Below are positions 43,021-50,936 of a stretch of 58,741 nt of DNA, piece after piece. Position numbers and translations under genes: made by a program. Within the stretch, counting starts at the first letter, position 1. Every line of letters begins with the position of its first letter. This DNA is from Sphaerotilus sulfidivorans (GTDB lineage Bacteria > Pseudomonadota > Gammaproteobacteria > Burkholderiales > Burkholderiaceae_C). Below the pieces are notes generated by a model. The model saw only the letters and a list, made by a program, of their open reading frames with translations. It was not told the origin of the DNA and made no database searches. The stretch is taken from NCBI RefSeq assembly GCF_013426975.1, contig NZ_JACCPY010000028.1, positions 1 through 58,741 on the forward strand, given 5' to 3'.

Positions 43021-43533
43021 TCAGTCCCCGCCCGGCACCGGCAGCGCCAGCCCGACCTTCAGCGGCTCGATGACCACCTGCGTGGTGATGCGGCCGATCT
43101 GCGGCACCTGCGCCATCCAGCGCGCGCAGAGCCGGTCGTAGGCGGGCATGTCGGCCACGCGCAGGATCACCACCAGATCGTCGTCGCCGGTGGTGCTGTA
43201 GGCCTGCTGCACCGCGGGCTCGGGCGCCAGGAGCGCGCGCAGCCGCGCCAGCGCCGCGTAGTGCTCGCGCTCGAAGCCGATGCCGGCGATCAGCGTCAGG
43301 CCCACGCCCAGCGCGGCCGCATCGAGCAGCGCGACCTCGGCGCGGATCACACCGCGCTCGCGCAGCCGCCGCAGCCGGCGCTGCACCGCCGAGGCCGACA
43401 GGCCGATCTCGGCGGCGATCGACTCGGCCGGACGGTGGCAGTCGGACTGCACCCGCGCGAGGATGCGGCGGTCGAAGGCATCGAGCGCGTAGCCGGGCTC
43501 GGCGGCGGTGCTCAGGTCATCGGAATCGGACAT
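43021..43533 (-). CDS. Lrp/AsnC-family regulator
   Basis: The 170-residue protein has an N-terminal HTH (about 20-65: LDAFDRRILARVQSDCHRPA, ESIAAEIGLSASAVQRRLRR) and a RAM ligand-binding domain (GVIRAEVALLDAAALG, STTGDDDLVVILRVADMPAYDRL). Lrp-type proteins respond to amino acids. It is divergent from a trans-sulfuration-type PLP enzyme gene across 75 bases, so it probably controls that gene and the homocysteine methyltransferase following it. The N-terminal ~15 residues are acidic and Ser-rich. Start at 43533 agrees with family N-termini. Confidence 0.9.
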   Translation of the reverse strand: MSDSDDLSTAAEPGYALDAFDRRILARVQSDCHRPAESIAAEIGLSASAVQRRLRRLRERGVIRAEVALLDAAALGVGLTLIAGIGFEREHYAALARLRALLAPEPAVQQAYSTTGDDDLVVILRVADMPAYDRLCARWMAQVPQIGRITTQVVIEPLKVGLALPVPGGD

Positions 43534-43608
43534 GGAAACGCAGTCTAGCGGCGCCACAGCCCCGGCGGATGCGGCCGGCCGGCGCCCGAGCGCGGCGAGA
43601 CTGGCAGG

Positions 43609-44856
43609 ATGAACCCGCCCGTGCCCGCCGCCCCCGCCCTGCCCTCCGATGCGCTGCCGACGCTGGCGCTGCACGCCGGCCTGCAGATCGACGCCGCCAC
43701 CGGCGCGATCGCGCCCGGCCTGTGCGCCTCGGTCAACCACCTGGTGAAGCCGGGCGAGGCCGCCTTCTCGGCCGAGGGCGTCGAGGACCTGGCGCAGCTG
43801 CCCTACATGTACGCGCGCTGGACCAACCCGACGGTGCGCCAGCTCGAGCAGCGCCTGGCCGCGCTGGAAGGCGGCGAGGACGCGCTGGCCACCGCCTCCG
43901 GCGTGGCCGCGATCGCCGCGATGTGGCTGTCGCTGCTGCGCGCGGGCGACCACCTGATCGTCAGCGATGTCTGCTACGCCGGTGCCCGCGAGCTGGCCTC
44001 GCGCATGCTGCCGGACTTCGGCATCGAGGTGAGCGCGGTCAACCTCGCCGACCCGGCGGCGCTGGAGGCCGCGCTGCGCCCGAACACCCGCTGGGTCCAT
44101 GCCGAGACGCCCTGCAACCCGCTGCTGCGCCTGACCGACCTGCCCGCGCTGGCCGCTCGGGTGCATGCGCACGGCGCGCGGCTGTCGGTGGACTCGACGC
44201 TGGCCACGCCGGTGGTGAGCCAGCCGCTGGCGCTGGGTGCCGATCTGGTCGTCCACTCGCTGACCAAGTTCATCAACGGTCACGGCGACGCGCTCGGCGG
44301 CGCGGTGATCGGGCCGCGTGCGCTGATCTCGACACTGAGAGCGCGTGCCGGCGTGCACCTGGGCGCGGCGCTGTCGGCGCAGGCCGCCTGGCTGATCCTG
44401 CGCGGCATCGACACGCTGGATGTGCGGCTGCGCCGCGCCTGCGACAGCGCCGGGCGCCTCGCGCGCTGGCTGCAGACGCAGCCTGCAGTGGAGGCGGTCG
44501 TCTGGCCGGGGCTGGAGAGCCACCCGCAGCACGCGCTGGCGCAGCGGCAGATGCCGTTGGGCGGCGCGGTGCTGACCTTCCGCACCGCGCGGCCGCAGGC
44601 GATGGCGCGTCAGCTCGCCGCGCGGCTGCGGCTGGTGCACTACGCCTTCTCGCTCGGCCACCAGCGCAGCCTGGTCGTGCTGCTCGACACCGCCGCGATG
44701 ATGGAAAGCTCCTACGATCTGCACGGCGAGGCGCTGGCCGAGTACCGGCGCTGGGCCGGCGAGGGCAGCTTCCGCCTGAGCGTCGGCCTGGAGCATCCGG
44801 ACGACCTGATCGCCGACCTCGACCAGGCGCTGAACACGCCCCTCGACACCGAATGA
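43609..44856 (+). CDS. Cys/Met-metabolism PLP enzyme (trans-sulfuration family)
   Basis: The 415-residue protein belongs to the cystathionine gamma-synthase / methionine gamma-lyase fold. The PLP lysine is in VVHSLTKFINGHGDALGG; YMYARWTNPTVRQLEQRLAA, LATASGVAAIAAMW, HAETPCNPLLRLTDL and SVDSTLATPVVSQPLALGAD are family segments. The specific reaction (gamma-lyase, gamma-synthase or O-acylhomoserine sulfhydrylase) cannot be fixed; the Cys typical of methionine gamma-lyase active sites is not clear. It is divergent from an Lrp gene and overlaps the start of the homocysteine methyltransferase gene by 4 bases (ATGA), so a role in methionine/homocysteine turnover is likely. Confidence 0.85.
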   Translation: MNPPVPAAPALPSDALPTLALHAGLQIDAATGAIAPGLCASVNHLVKPGEAAFSAEGVEDLAQLPYMYARWTNPTVRQLEQRLAALEGGEDALATASGVAAIAAMWLSLLRAGDHLIVSDVCYAGARELASRMLPDFGIEVSAVNLADPAALEAALRPNTRWVHAETPCNPLLRLTDLPALAARVHAHGARLSVDSTLATPVVSQPLALGADLVVHSLTKFINGHGDALGGAVIGPRALISTLRARAGVHLGAALSAQAAWLILRGIDTLDVRLRRACDSAGRLARWLQTQPAVEAVVWPGLESHPQHALAQRQMPLGGAVLTFRTARPQAMARQLAARLRLVHYAFSLGHQRSLVVLLDTAAMMESSYDLHGEALAEYRRWAGEGSFRLSVGLEHPDDLIADLDQALNTPLDTE

Positions 44857-45839
44857 AGCCCACCATGACCCCGCCCCTCGACCCCATCGACCTCATCGAT
44901 CCGATCGCCCAGTGGCTGGCCCGGCGCCCTCACCTGATCCTCGACGGCGCGCTCGCCACCGAGCTGGAGCGCCGCGGCGCCGACCTGCGCGACGCGCTGT
45001 GGTCGGCGCGGCTGCTGATCGAGCAGCCCGAGCTGATCCGCGCGGTCCACCTCGACTACTTCCGCGCCGGCGCCGACGTCGCCACCAGCGCCAGCTACCA
45101 GGCCACCTTCGAGGGCTTCGCCCGGCGCGGCCTGGACACGGACGCCGCCGCGGCGCTGATGCGCCGCTCGGTCGAGCTGGCGCAGGAGGCGCGCGCGCAG
45201 TGGCTGCAGGAGCGCCCGGCCAGCGATGCGCGCCCGGCGCCGCTGGTGGCCGCCTCGGTCGGCCCCTACGGCGCGATGAAGGCCGACGGCTCGGAATACC
45301 GCGGCGACTACGGCCTGGACGAGGAGGCGCTGATGGCCTTCCACCGCCCGCGCCTGGAGGTGCTGAAGGCGGCCGGCGCCGACCTGATGGCCTGCGAGAC
45401 CCTGCCCTGCCTGGCCGAGGCGCGTGCGCTGGCGCGGCTGATGGACGAGCTGGGCCTGCGCGGCTGGATCAGCTTCTCCTGCCGCGACGGCGAGCACACC
45501 AGCCAGGGCGAGCCGATCGGCGACTGCGCGGCGGCGCTGGCGCCCTTCGCCTCGGTGGTGGCGATCGGCGTCAACTGCACCGCGCCGCAGCACATCGCGT
45601 CGCTGGTGCGCGCGATCCGCGCCCGCAGCGACCGGCCGGTGCTGGTCTACCCGAACGCGGGCGAGGTCTGGGACGCGCAGGCCAAGGTCTGGCGCGCCGG
45701 CCCCGAGTGCGCGCACCGCGCCTTCGACGCACAGGCGATGGACTGGGCCGGCGCGGGTGCGCGGCTGATCGGCGGGTGCTGCCGCACCTCGCCGGCCGAC
45801 ATCGCCGCGCTGTGGCGGCGCTGGGAGCAGCAGGGCTGA
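44853..45839 (+). CDS. mmuM: Homocysteine S-methyltransferase
   Basis: The 328-residue protein matches MmuM, which transfers a methyl group from S-methylmethionine or SAM to homocysteine, producing methionine. Zinc-binding cysteines are in IGVNCTAPQHI and the C-terminal LIGGCCRTSPADI. Other marks are LILDGALATELERRGADL, TSASYQATFEGFARRG and VAASVGPYGAMKADGSEYRG. It starts in the ATGA overlap with the preceding PLP-enzyme gene (ATG at 44853; ATG 44865 is an alternative), so the two are coupled. No mmuP permease is nearby. The gene ends 18 bases before the convergent DUF1501 gene. Confidence 0.9.
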   Translation: MKPTMTPPLDPIDLIDPIAQWLARRPHLILDGALATELERRGADLRDALWSARLLIEQPELIRAVHLDYFRAGADVATSASYQATFEGFARRGLDTDAAAALMRRSVELAQEARAQWLQERPASDARPAPLVAASVGPYGAMKADGSEYRGDYGLDEEALMAFHRPRLEVLKAAGADLMACETLPCLAEARALARLMDELGLRGWISFSCRDGEHTSQGEPIGDCAAALAPFASVVAIGVNCTAPQHIASLVRAIRARSDRPVLVYPNAGEVWDAQAKVWRAGPECAHRAFDAQAMDWAGAGARLIGGCCRTSPADIAALWRRWEQQG

Positions 45840-45857
45840 GCGGCTCCGTCCGGCCGC

Positions 45858-47249
45858 TCAGCTGACCGGCAGGAAGCCCATCGGTGCATTCGCCGCGGTG
45901 ACGAAGCGCGACAGGTTGGGCAGCACCGTCGTCAGGTCGGAGGCCGAGGCGCCGAACCAGCGCGCCAGGGTCGCCGCATAGCGGTCGACCGGCGTGGTCG
46001 GCAGCAGCCGGCCCTGGCCGATGTCCTCCGGCCCGCCCAGCGCCACCGTCGGCCACTGGCCGTAGAGCCGGTTGCCGTTGACCGCGCCGCCCATGACGAA
46101 ATGGTGCCCGCCCCAGCCGTGGTCGGAGCCGCGACCGTTGGACTGCAGGCCGCGACCGAAGTCCGAGGCGGTGAAGGTGGTCACGTTCGAGGCCACGCCC
46201 AGCTCGACGGTGGCGTCATGGAAGGCGGCCATCGCGCTGGCCAGCTCGCCCAGGCGCAGCGCCTGGTTGTCCAGCAGGTTGTCGTGGAAGTCGTAGCCGC
46301 CCTGCGCGACGAAGAAGATCTGGCGCCGGTGGCCCAGGCCGCTGCGCGCGGCGATCAGCTGCGCGACCATGCGCAGCTGCGCAGCCAGGCCATTGGCCGG
46401 GAACACGGTCGACAGCGCCGGCACCGACGCCAGCGCCTCCTTGGCGCGCTGGCCGGTGGCGATCGAGCGCGCACCGATGGTGGTGTAGGCCTGCTCGAGC
46501 ATGTGGCTGCGCTGCTCGGTCAGCAGCTTGTTCATCGCCGCGGCCATGGCCGGGTCATGGCGCCAGTGGCCGGGCGTCATCGTCTCGATCACCACCGGGC
46601 CCTGGGTGGTGACCTGGTACTGCACCACCGAGGCACCGGCCTGCATGATGTTGTTGCCGGCCAGGGACATGCACATCGACACGCCTGCGCCAGCGTTGTA
46701 GGCGCTGGTGGTCATGTCGGCGACCCGGCCGAGCCAGCCGGTCGTCGAGGCCCGGGTCGGCAGGCCGGTCTGCCAGGACGACTGCTGGTCGGAATGGGAG
46801 AACAGGCCCAGCGGCGTCTGGACCGTGCGGTTCTTGTACTGGGTCAGCGTCGTCGGCCAGGCCAGCGTGCCGACATTGGCGACAATGGCGCAGCGGCCCG
46901 CATCGAACAGCGGCCGGATCGGCGCCAGCGCCGGATTGAGGCCGAGCTGCGGCCCGGTGAAGCCGCTCAGCGACAGCGGCAGCAGCGTGGCCTGAGGCAG
47001 CGCGATCGCCGGCCGGGCGCTCAGGTAGCGCGAGTAGGCGCTCGACTCGACCGGCACGATGGTGTTGCTGTTGTCGTTGCCGCCGTGCAGGAAGATGCAC
47101 ACCAGCGCCTTGTGGTCGCCGGCGGTCTGCGCTGCGGCCGCGCCGATCGCGGCGAGGTTGGCGGCGAAGGGCGTGCCGGCCCAGGCCGTCGCCAGGGCCG
47201 TGCGGCGCAGGAAGTCGCGGCGGGCCAGATGCTTGTGGATGTAGCTCAT
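45858..47249 (-). CDS. DUF1501 family exported protein
   Basis: The 463-residue protein has a twin-arginine-like signal (LARRDFLRRTALATAWAG) and the DUF1501 core: KALVCIFLHGGNDNSNTIVP at residue ~45, LGLFSHSDQQSSWQTG, FFVAQGGYDFHDN, NVTTFTASDFGRGLQSNG, GSDHGWGGHHFVMGGAVNG and LYGQWP. The fold is alkaline-phosphatase/sulfatase-like, with the metal-site style DFGR and DHGWGG motifs. Function is unknown; the gene is nearly always paired with DUF1800, as here, where the DUF1800 gene lies 26 bases upstream. ATG 47249 is chosen; the same frame is open far into the upstream gene, but that is a high-GC shadow. Confidence 0.88.
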   Translation of the reverse strand: MSYIHKHLARRDFLRRTALATAWAGTPFAANLAAIGAAAAQTAGDHKALVCIFLHGGNDNSNTIVPVESSAYSRYLSARPAIALPQATLLPLSLSGFTGPQLGLNPALAPIRPLFDAGRCAIVANVGTLAWPTTLTQYKNRTVQTPLGLFSHSDQQSSWQTGLPTRASTTGWLGRVADMTTSAYNAGAGVSMCMSLAGNNIMQAGASVVQYQVTTQGPVVIETMTPGHWRHDPAMAAAMNKLLTEQRSHMLEQAYTTIGARSIATGQRAKEALASVPALSTVFPANGLAAQLRMVAQLIAARSGLGHRRQIFFVAQGGYDFHDNLLDNQALRLGELASAMAAFHDATVELGVASNVTTFTASDFGRGLQSNGRGSDHGWGGHHFVMGGAVNGNRLYGQWPTVALGGPEDIGQGRLLPTTPVDRYAATLARWFGASASDLTTVLPNLSRFVTAANAPMGFLPVS

Positions 47250-47275
47250 GGGGAAGGGTCCTGTCCGTCGCGCGC

Positions 47276-49156
47276 TCAGCGCTGCACCACATACTCGGGC
47301 GAGGTCATCACCAGATAGACCGCCTTCCAGACCCGCAGCCGGCGGGCGTTGGGCAGCGTCACCGGCAGGGTGTTCATCACCTCGGTGATGGCCGCCTTGG
47401 TCGAGGCGCTCATCTGCCCGGCGGTCAGCTCCAGGTCGAGCAGGCTCAGCAGCGTCTCGGCGTTGTCGGCCACCGCCTCGTAGCGGCTGTAGCTCGGCAG
47501 GATCTTGCCGCCGAAGCCGCGCTCGGCCAGGTAGGACATGAAGTTGCTGTAGCCGGTCAGCGTCGTCTCGTGGGTGATCTGGAACTCCGGCGCCGTCAGG
47601 CCGGCGCCCAGGATCGGCCCCGGCGGCGCATAGTCGGGCCGGAAGAAGTTGAAGACGCTGGGCGAGCGCTGCGGGTTCTGGCCCAGGCTGGTCACCGGGT
47701 CTTCCAGATTCCAGATCGTCCAGACGCCGTCGTTCGGCCGGGCATTGAAGGCGCGCAGCCAGTGGCCGAAGCGCATCATCGGCTCGCGCAGCTTGCCGTA
47801 GCGGGCATCGGCCAGCATCGTGTCGCTGCGGGCCTCGGTGTCGAGCAGGATGGCGCGCAGCACCGCCGCCAGATCGCCGCGCACGCCGCGGCCGTTGTTG
47901 GCCCAGACCGCCGCGACCCGGGCCACATAGGCGCGGCTCGGATTGCTGGTGACGAAGCGCTTGATGAGCTGCTCGCTCATGAAGGGCGCGACGTTCGGAT
48001 GGTTGGCCAGGGTGTCGAGCGCGATCTTCAGCGAGGTCGGCCCGTCGGTGCCGGCCGGGATCACCACCCCGTTGACGATCGCCTTGGCCGAGGTCGAGGT
48101 GATCGCCGGGTTGTTCATCATCGGCGCGTTCCAGGCCCGCACGCCGTTGAAGGTCCAGCCGGTGAAGACCTTGGCCATGCCCATGACCTCGGGAATGCCG
48201 TAGGTCGGGATCGGGTTGCCGCTGGCGTCGAGCTGGCGCGAACCGTCCTGGTTGAGCTTCCACAGGCCGATGCTGAAGAGCTGCATCACCTCGCGCGCAT
48301 AGTTCTCGTCGGGCAGCCGGCCGGTGGCGGCGTCCTCCTTCTGATTGTTCATGTGCGACAGGTAGATGCCCATCGCCGGACTGAGCGACACCGCCTCGAG
48401 CAGCTGGCGGTAGTTGCCGAAGGCATGCCGGGCCAGCAGGTCGATGTAGGCGGCATGCGCGGCCGGCTGGGTGTCGATGCCGCTGTTGACCGCGCTGGTG
48501 ACGAAGATCTCGGCCAGCGCGATGGTCATGCGCTGGCGCAGCTGGTCCTGGCCGGTGACCGCCTGCGACCAGAAGCTCTCCATGAAGGCGTTGATGTGCT
48601 CCGAGGTGCCCAGCGGGCCCTTCATCGCCACATAGTCGAAATGGCTGGGCGTGCTCAGCGGCCGGGCCAGCTGGTCGTCGATCCAGGCCGCCGGCGTCAT
48701 CGTCGCGGCCCGGGCGATCTCGCTGGCGGTCGCGCCCCAGGTCGCCTGGTTCAGCAGCCGGGCCGCCTGCTTCTGCGCCGGCGTCAGCGGCGCCGGGTAC
48801 GGCGTGGTCGGCGGAATCAGCACCGTCGAGGCGGTGGCGTAGCAGAACTTCTTCTTGCCGAAGGCCGGATCCTTGCCGAAGACCGGGCTGGAGCAGGCCT
48901 GGCTGCCGGTGGCATAGCGGTAGAGCCACTTGCCCGGAATGCCGTAGGCGATGCGGCGGGTGCCCTCGAAATAGCAGGTGCCCCACTCGGCAGCGCAGGC
49001 GGCGCTGGTGTAGGGCACGCCGTCGATCAGGAAGGTGGCCCCGGTCTGGGCGACGGCGGGGGCGCCCGCCAGCAGCAGCCCCCCCAGTGCAGTCGCCGCG
49101 CGGGCCGCGAGGCGGATCGGCAGACGCCCGGAGCGCCGCTGTCGTCGTTCTTCCAC
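47276..49156 (-). CDS. DUF1800 family exported protein
   Basis: The 626-residue protein has a basic N-terminus and a signal peptide (AATALGGLLLAGAPAVAQTG), then a Cys-containing N-terminal region (CAAEWGTCYFEGTRRI, FCYATAS) and the DUF1800 domain from about 125 to the end. Domain marks: AARLLNQATWGATASEI, AWIDDQLARP, LRQRMTIALAEIFVTS, GRLPDENYAREVMQLFSIGL, KVFTGWTFNG, EQLIKRFVTSNPSRAYVARV and QRSPSVFNFFRPDYAPPG. Function is unknown. GTG 49156 is preferred because GGAG lies 6 nt upstream; a TTG at 49168 is also in frame. The 239 bases upstream (49157-49395) contain no further gene. Confidence 0.87.
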   Translation of the reverse strand: MEERRQRRSGRLPIRLAARAATALGGLLLAGAPAVAQTGATFLIDGVPYTSAACAAEWGTCYFEGTRRIAYGIPGKWLYRYATGSQACSSPVFGKDPAFGKKKFCYATASTVLIPPTTPYPAPLTPAQKQAARLLNQATWGATASEIARAATMTPAAWIDDQLARPLSTPSHFDYVAMKGPLGTSEHINAFMESFWSQAVTGQDQLRQRMTIALAEIFVTSAVNSGIDTQPAAHAAYIDLLARHAFGNYRQLLEAVSLSPAMGIYLSHMNNQKEDAATGRLPDENYAREVMQLFSIGLWKLNQDGSRQLDASGNPIPTYGIPEVMGMAKVFTGWTFNGVRAWNAPMMNNPAITSTSAKAIVNGVVIPAGTDGPTSLKIALDTLANHPNVAPFMSEQLIKRFVTSNPSRAYVARVAAVWANNGRGVRGDLAAVLRAILLDTEARSDTMLADARYGKLREPMMRFGHWLRAFNARPNDGVWTIWNLEDPVTSLGQNPQRSPSVFNFFRPDYAPPGPILGAGLTAPEFQITHETTLTGYSNFMSYLAERGFGGKILPSYSRYEAVADNAETLLSLLDLELTAGQMSASTKAAITEVMNTLPVTLPNARRLRVWKAVYLVMTSPEYVVQR

Positions 49157-49395
49157 GATCTTCTCCAAATCCTGTTGCCGCGCGAACCCCCGTTCACGCC
49201 CGATGCTTTTGCATTTTCGGCAACAGTCCGTGACATATCAGTAACCGAGCGTCAGGCGGCTGGCGAGATGCCCCCCGCAAATCAGGTGCCGCACGGGAAT
49301 TCGTGCGATGCATCACGCCCGGACACCGGGGCCGGTGTTGTCCGGGCGGCACACCCGGTCGGGCAGAGCCGGCGGGATGCGCCTATCGTGGCGGC

Positions 49396-50271
49396 ATGCT
49401 GATGCGCATCGTCTCGATCCTGTTCCCGCTCTTCGCGATCACCGCGCTGGGCTATCTCGTCGGCCGGCGCTACCGGCCCGATCTGGCCGAAGCCAACCGT
49501 CTCAACATGGAGGTCTTCACCCCGGCGCTGGTCTTCGCCGCGCTGGCCGGGCGCGAGGTCCGGCCGGCCGACGATCTGCCGCTGCTGGGCGCGACGCTGG
49601 CGGTGCTGGCCGGCAGCGGACTGGCGGGCTGGGCGGTGGCGCGCTGGCGCGGCATCGACCCGCGCACGCTGGTGCCGCCGATGATGTTCTGCAACAGCGG
49701 CAACCTCGGTCTGCCGCTGGCGGTGCTGGCCTTCGGCCCGGAGGCGCTGGCCCCGGCGGTGGTGATGTTCGCGGTGACCAATCTGGTGCACTTCTCCTTC
49801 GGCGTCTGGCTGCTGGACCACCACGCGCGGCTGGTCGACGCCTGGCGTTCGCCCTCGGTGCTGGCGGCCTTCGCGGGCGTGGCGGTCAGCCTGTCGGGCC
49901 TGGGCGTGTGGCCGCCGCTGATGACCGCGATCCGCATGGTCGGCGACATCGCGGTGCCGCTGATGCTGCTGGCGCTGGGCGTGCGGCTGGCGGACTCGCG
50001 CATCGCCGCGGTCGGCTTCGGTCTGGCCGGCGCGCTGCTGCGACCGCTGGCGGGCGCGGGCACGGCCTGGCTGGCCGCGCTGGCCTTCGGCCTGCCCGAG
50101 CGCGAGCAGGCGATGCTGCTGATCTACGGCGCGCTGCCGCCGGCGGTGCTGAACTACATGTTCGCCGAGCGCTACGCTCAGGAGCCCGACCGGGTGGCGT
50201 CGATCGTGCTGATCGGCAACGCCATCGCGCCGCTGGTGCTGTCGGCCGCGCTGGCGGTGGCGCTGCGCTGA
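49396..50271 (+). CDS. AEC-family transporter
   Basis: The 291-residue protein has about ten hydrophobic segments in two halves and belongs to the auxin efflux carrier family. Visible marks are FPLFAITALGYLVGRRYRPD, VFTPALVFAAL, PPMMFCNSGNLGLPLAVLAF (the conserved NxGNxGxP region), IAVPLMLLALGVRLAD and LIYGALPPAVLNYMFAERY. Bacterial members transport dicarboxylates such as malate or malonate, but many are unassigned. Start may be ATG 49396 or 49402. Its 3' end overlaps the convergent PAP2 gene by 94 bases, so the pair is antisense over about 31 codons. Confidence 0.87.
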   Translation: MLMRIVSILFPLFAITALGYLVGRRYRPDLAEANRLNMEVFTPALVFAALAGREVRPADDLPLLGATLAVLAGSGLAGWAVARWRGIDPRTLVPPMMFCNSGNLGLPLAVLAFGPEALAPAVVMFAVTNLVHFSFGVWLLDHHARLVDAWRSPSVLAAFAGVAVSLSGLGVWPPLMTAIRMVGDIAVPLMLLALGVRLADSRIAAVGFGLAGALLRPLAGAGTAWLAALAFGLPEREQAMLLIYGALPPAVLNYMFAERYAQEPDRVASIVLIGNAIAPLVLSAALAVALR

Positions 50272-50936
50272 GCCGCCACGCACAGCGCGGCGCACAGCCA
50301 GGCGCTCCACAGCGTGTGGCTGGGGTAGTGCGCGCCGCGCAGCGTCTGCGCCAGCCCGAACAGCACTCCGGCCAGCAGCGTGCCGGCCAGCCAGACCCGC
50401 GCCAGCCGCGGCCGGTGCGCGCGCAGCAGGAAATAGCCGCTCAGGAAGCAGAAGGCGCCGGCCGCATGGCCGGACGGAAAGCAGTGGCCGGCGCCGCCAT
50501 CGAACACGCCCCAGGCCCAGTGCGAGACATGCAGCACCGGCGTGGCGGCCTGAGCGCCGAACTCGGCCAGATCCCAGGGACAGCTGGTGCGGCTGATGCG
50601 CTTGAGGCCCGGCACCAGCAGCGCCGCGGCCAGCGTGACCGCCAGCCAGCGGCAGCGCTCGGCGCGCGACGGGCCGGCCAGCAGCGGCCGCCAGGCATCG
50701 AAGGCCAGCAGCGCCAGCAGCATCCAGCCGAGCCAGCGGCCGCCGTCATGCAGCAGCGAGCGGGTCCACCAGGCCTGGCGCAGCGGAAAGCCGCCGGCAT
50801 CGCCCAGCAGGCGCATCACCGCCAGGTCCAGCCCGGAGGCATCCCAGGCCAGCACCGCCAGCAGCGTCGCCAGCAGCACAGGCAGGTCGTGCCGGTGCAC
50901 GGCCGGGGATGCGGGCAGCGTCACGAGCGGCGGCAT
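50178..50936 (-). CDS. PAP2-family phosphatase (membrane, lipid-type)
   Basis: The 252-residue membrane protein has five to six hydrophobic segments and the three PAP2 motifs: KRISRTSCPWDL (C1), CFPSGHAAGAFCFLSG (C2) and RGAHYPSHTLWSAWL (C3), with catalytic His in C2 and C3. It belongs with lipid phosphatases such as LpxE, PgpB or LpxT relatives. The start at 50936 lies 16 bases inside the end of eptA, so the two are translationally coupled, which suggests a role in lipid A or undecaprenyl/diacylglycerol phosphate turnover linked to phosphoethanolamine transfer. The C-terminal ~31 residues are encoded opposite the AEC gene end. Confidence 0.87.
   Translation of the reverse strand: MPPLVTLPASPAVHRHDLPVLLATLLAVLAWDASGLDLAVMRLLGDAGGFPLRQAWWTRSLLHDGGRWLGWMLLALLAFDAWRPLLAGPSRAERCRWLAVTLAAALLVPGLKRISRTSCPWDLAEFGAQAATPVLHVSHWAWGVFDGGAGHCFPSGHAAGAFCFLSGYFLLRAHRPRLARVWLAGTLLAGVLFGLAQTLRGAHYPSHTLWSAWLCAALCVAAQRSATASAADSTSGAMALPISTIDATRSGS

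Noticed and set aside
45858-48986. A 1042-codon open frame covering DUF1501 and much of DUF1800
   Set aside because: The upstream part is Arg/Ala/Pro-rich frame-shadow of the DUF1800 gene; DUF1501 starts with its own twin-arginine-like signal at 47249.
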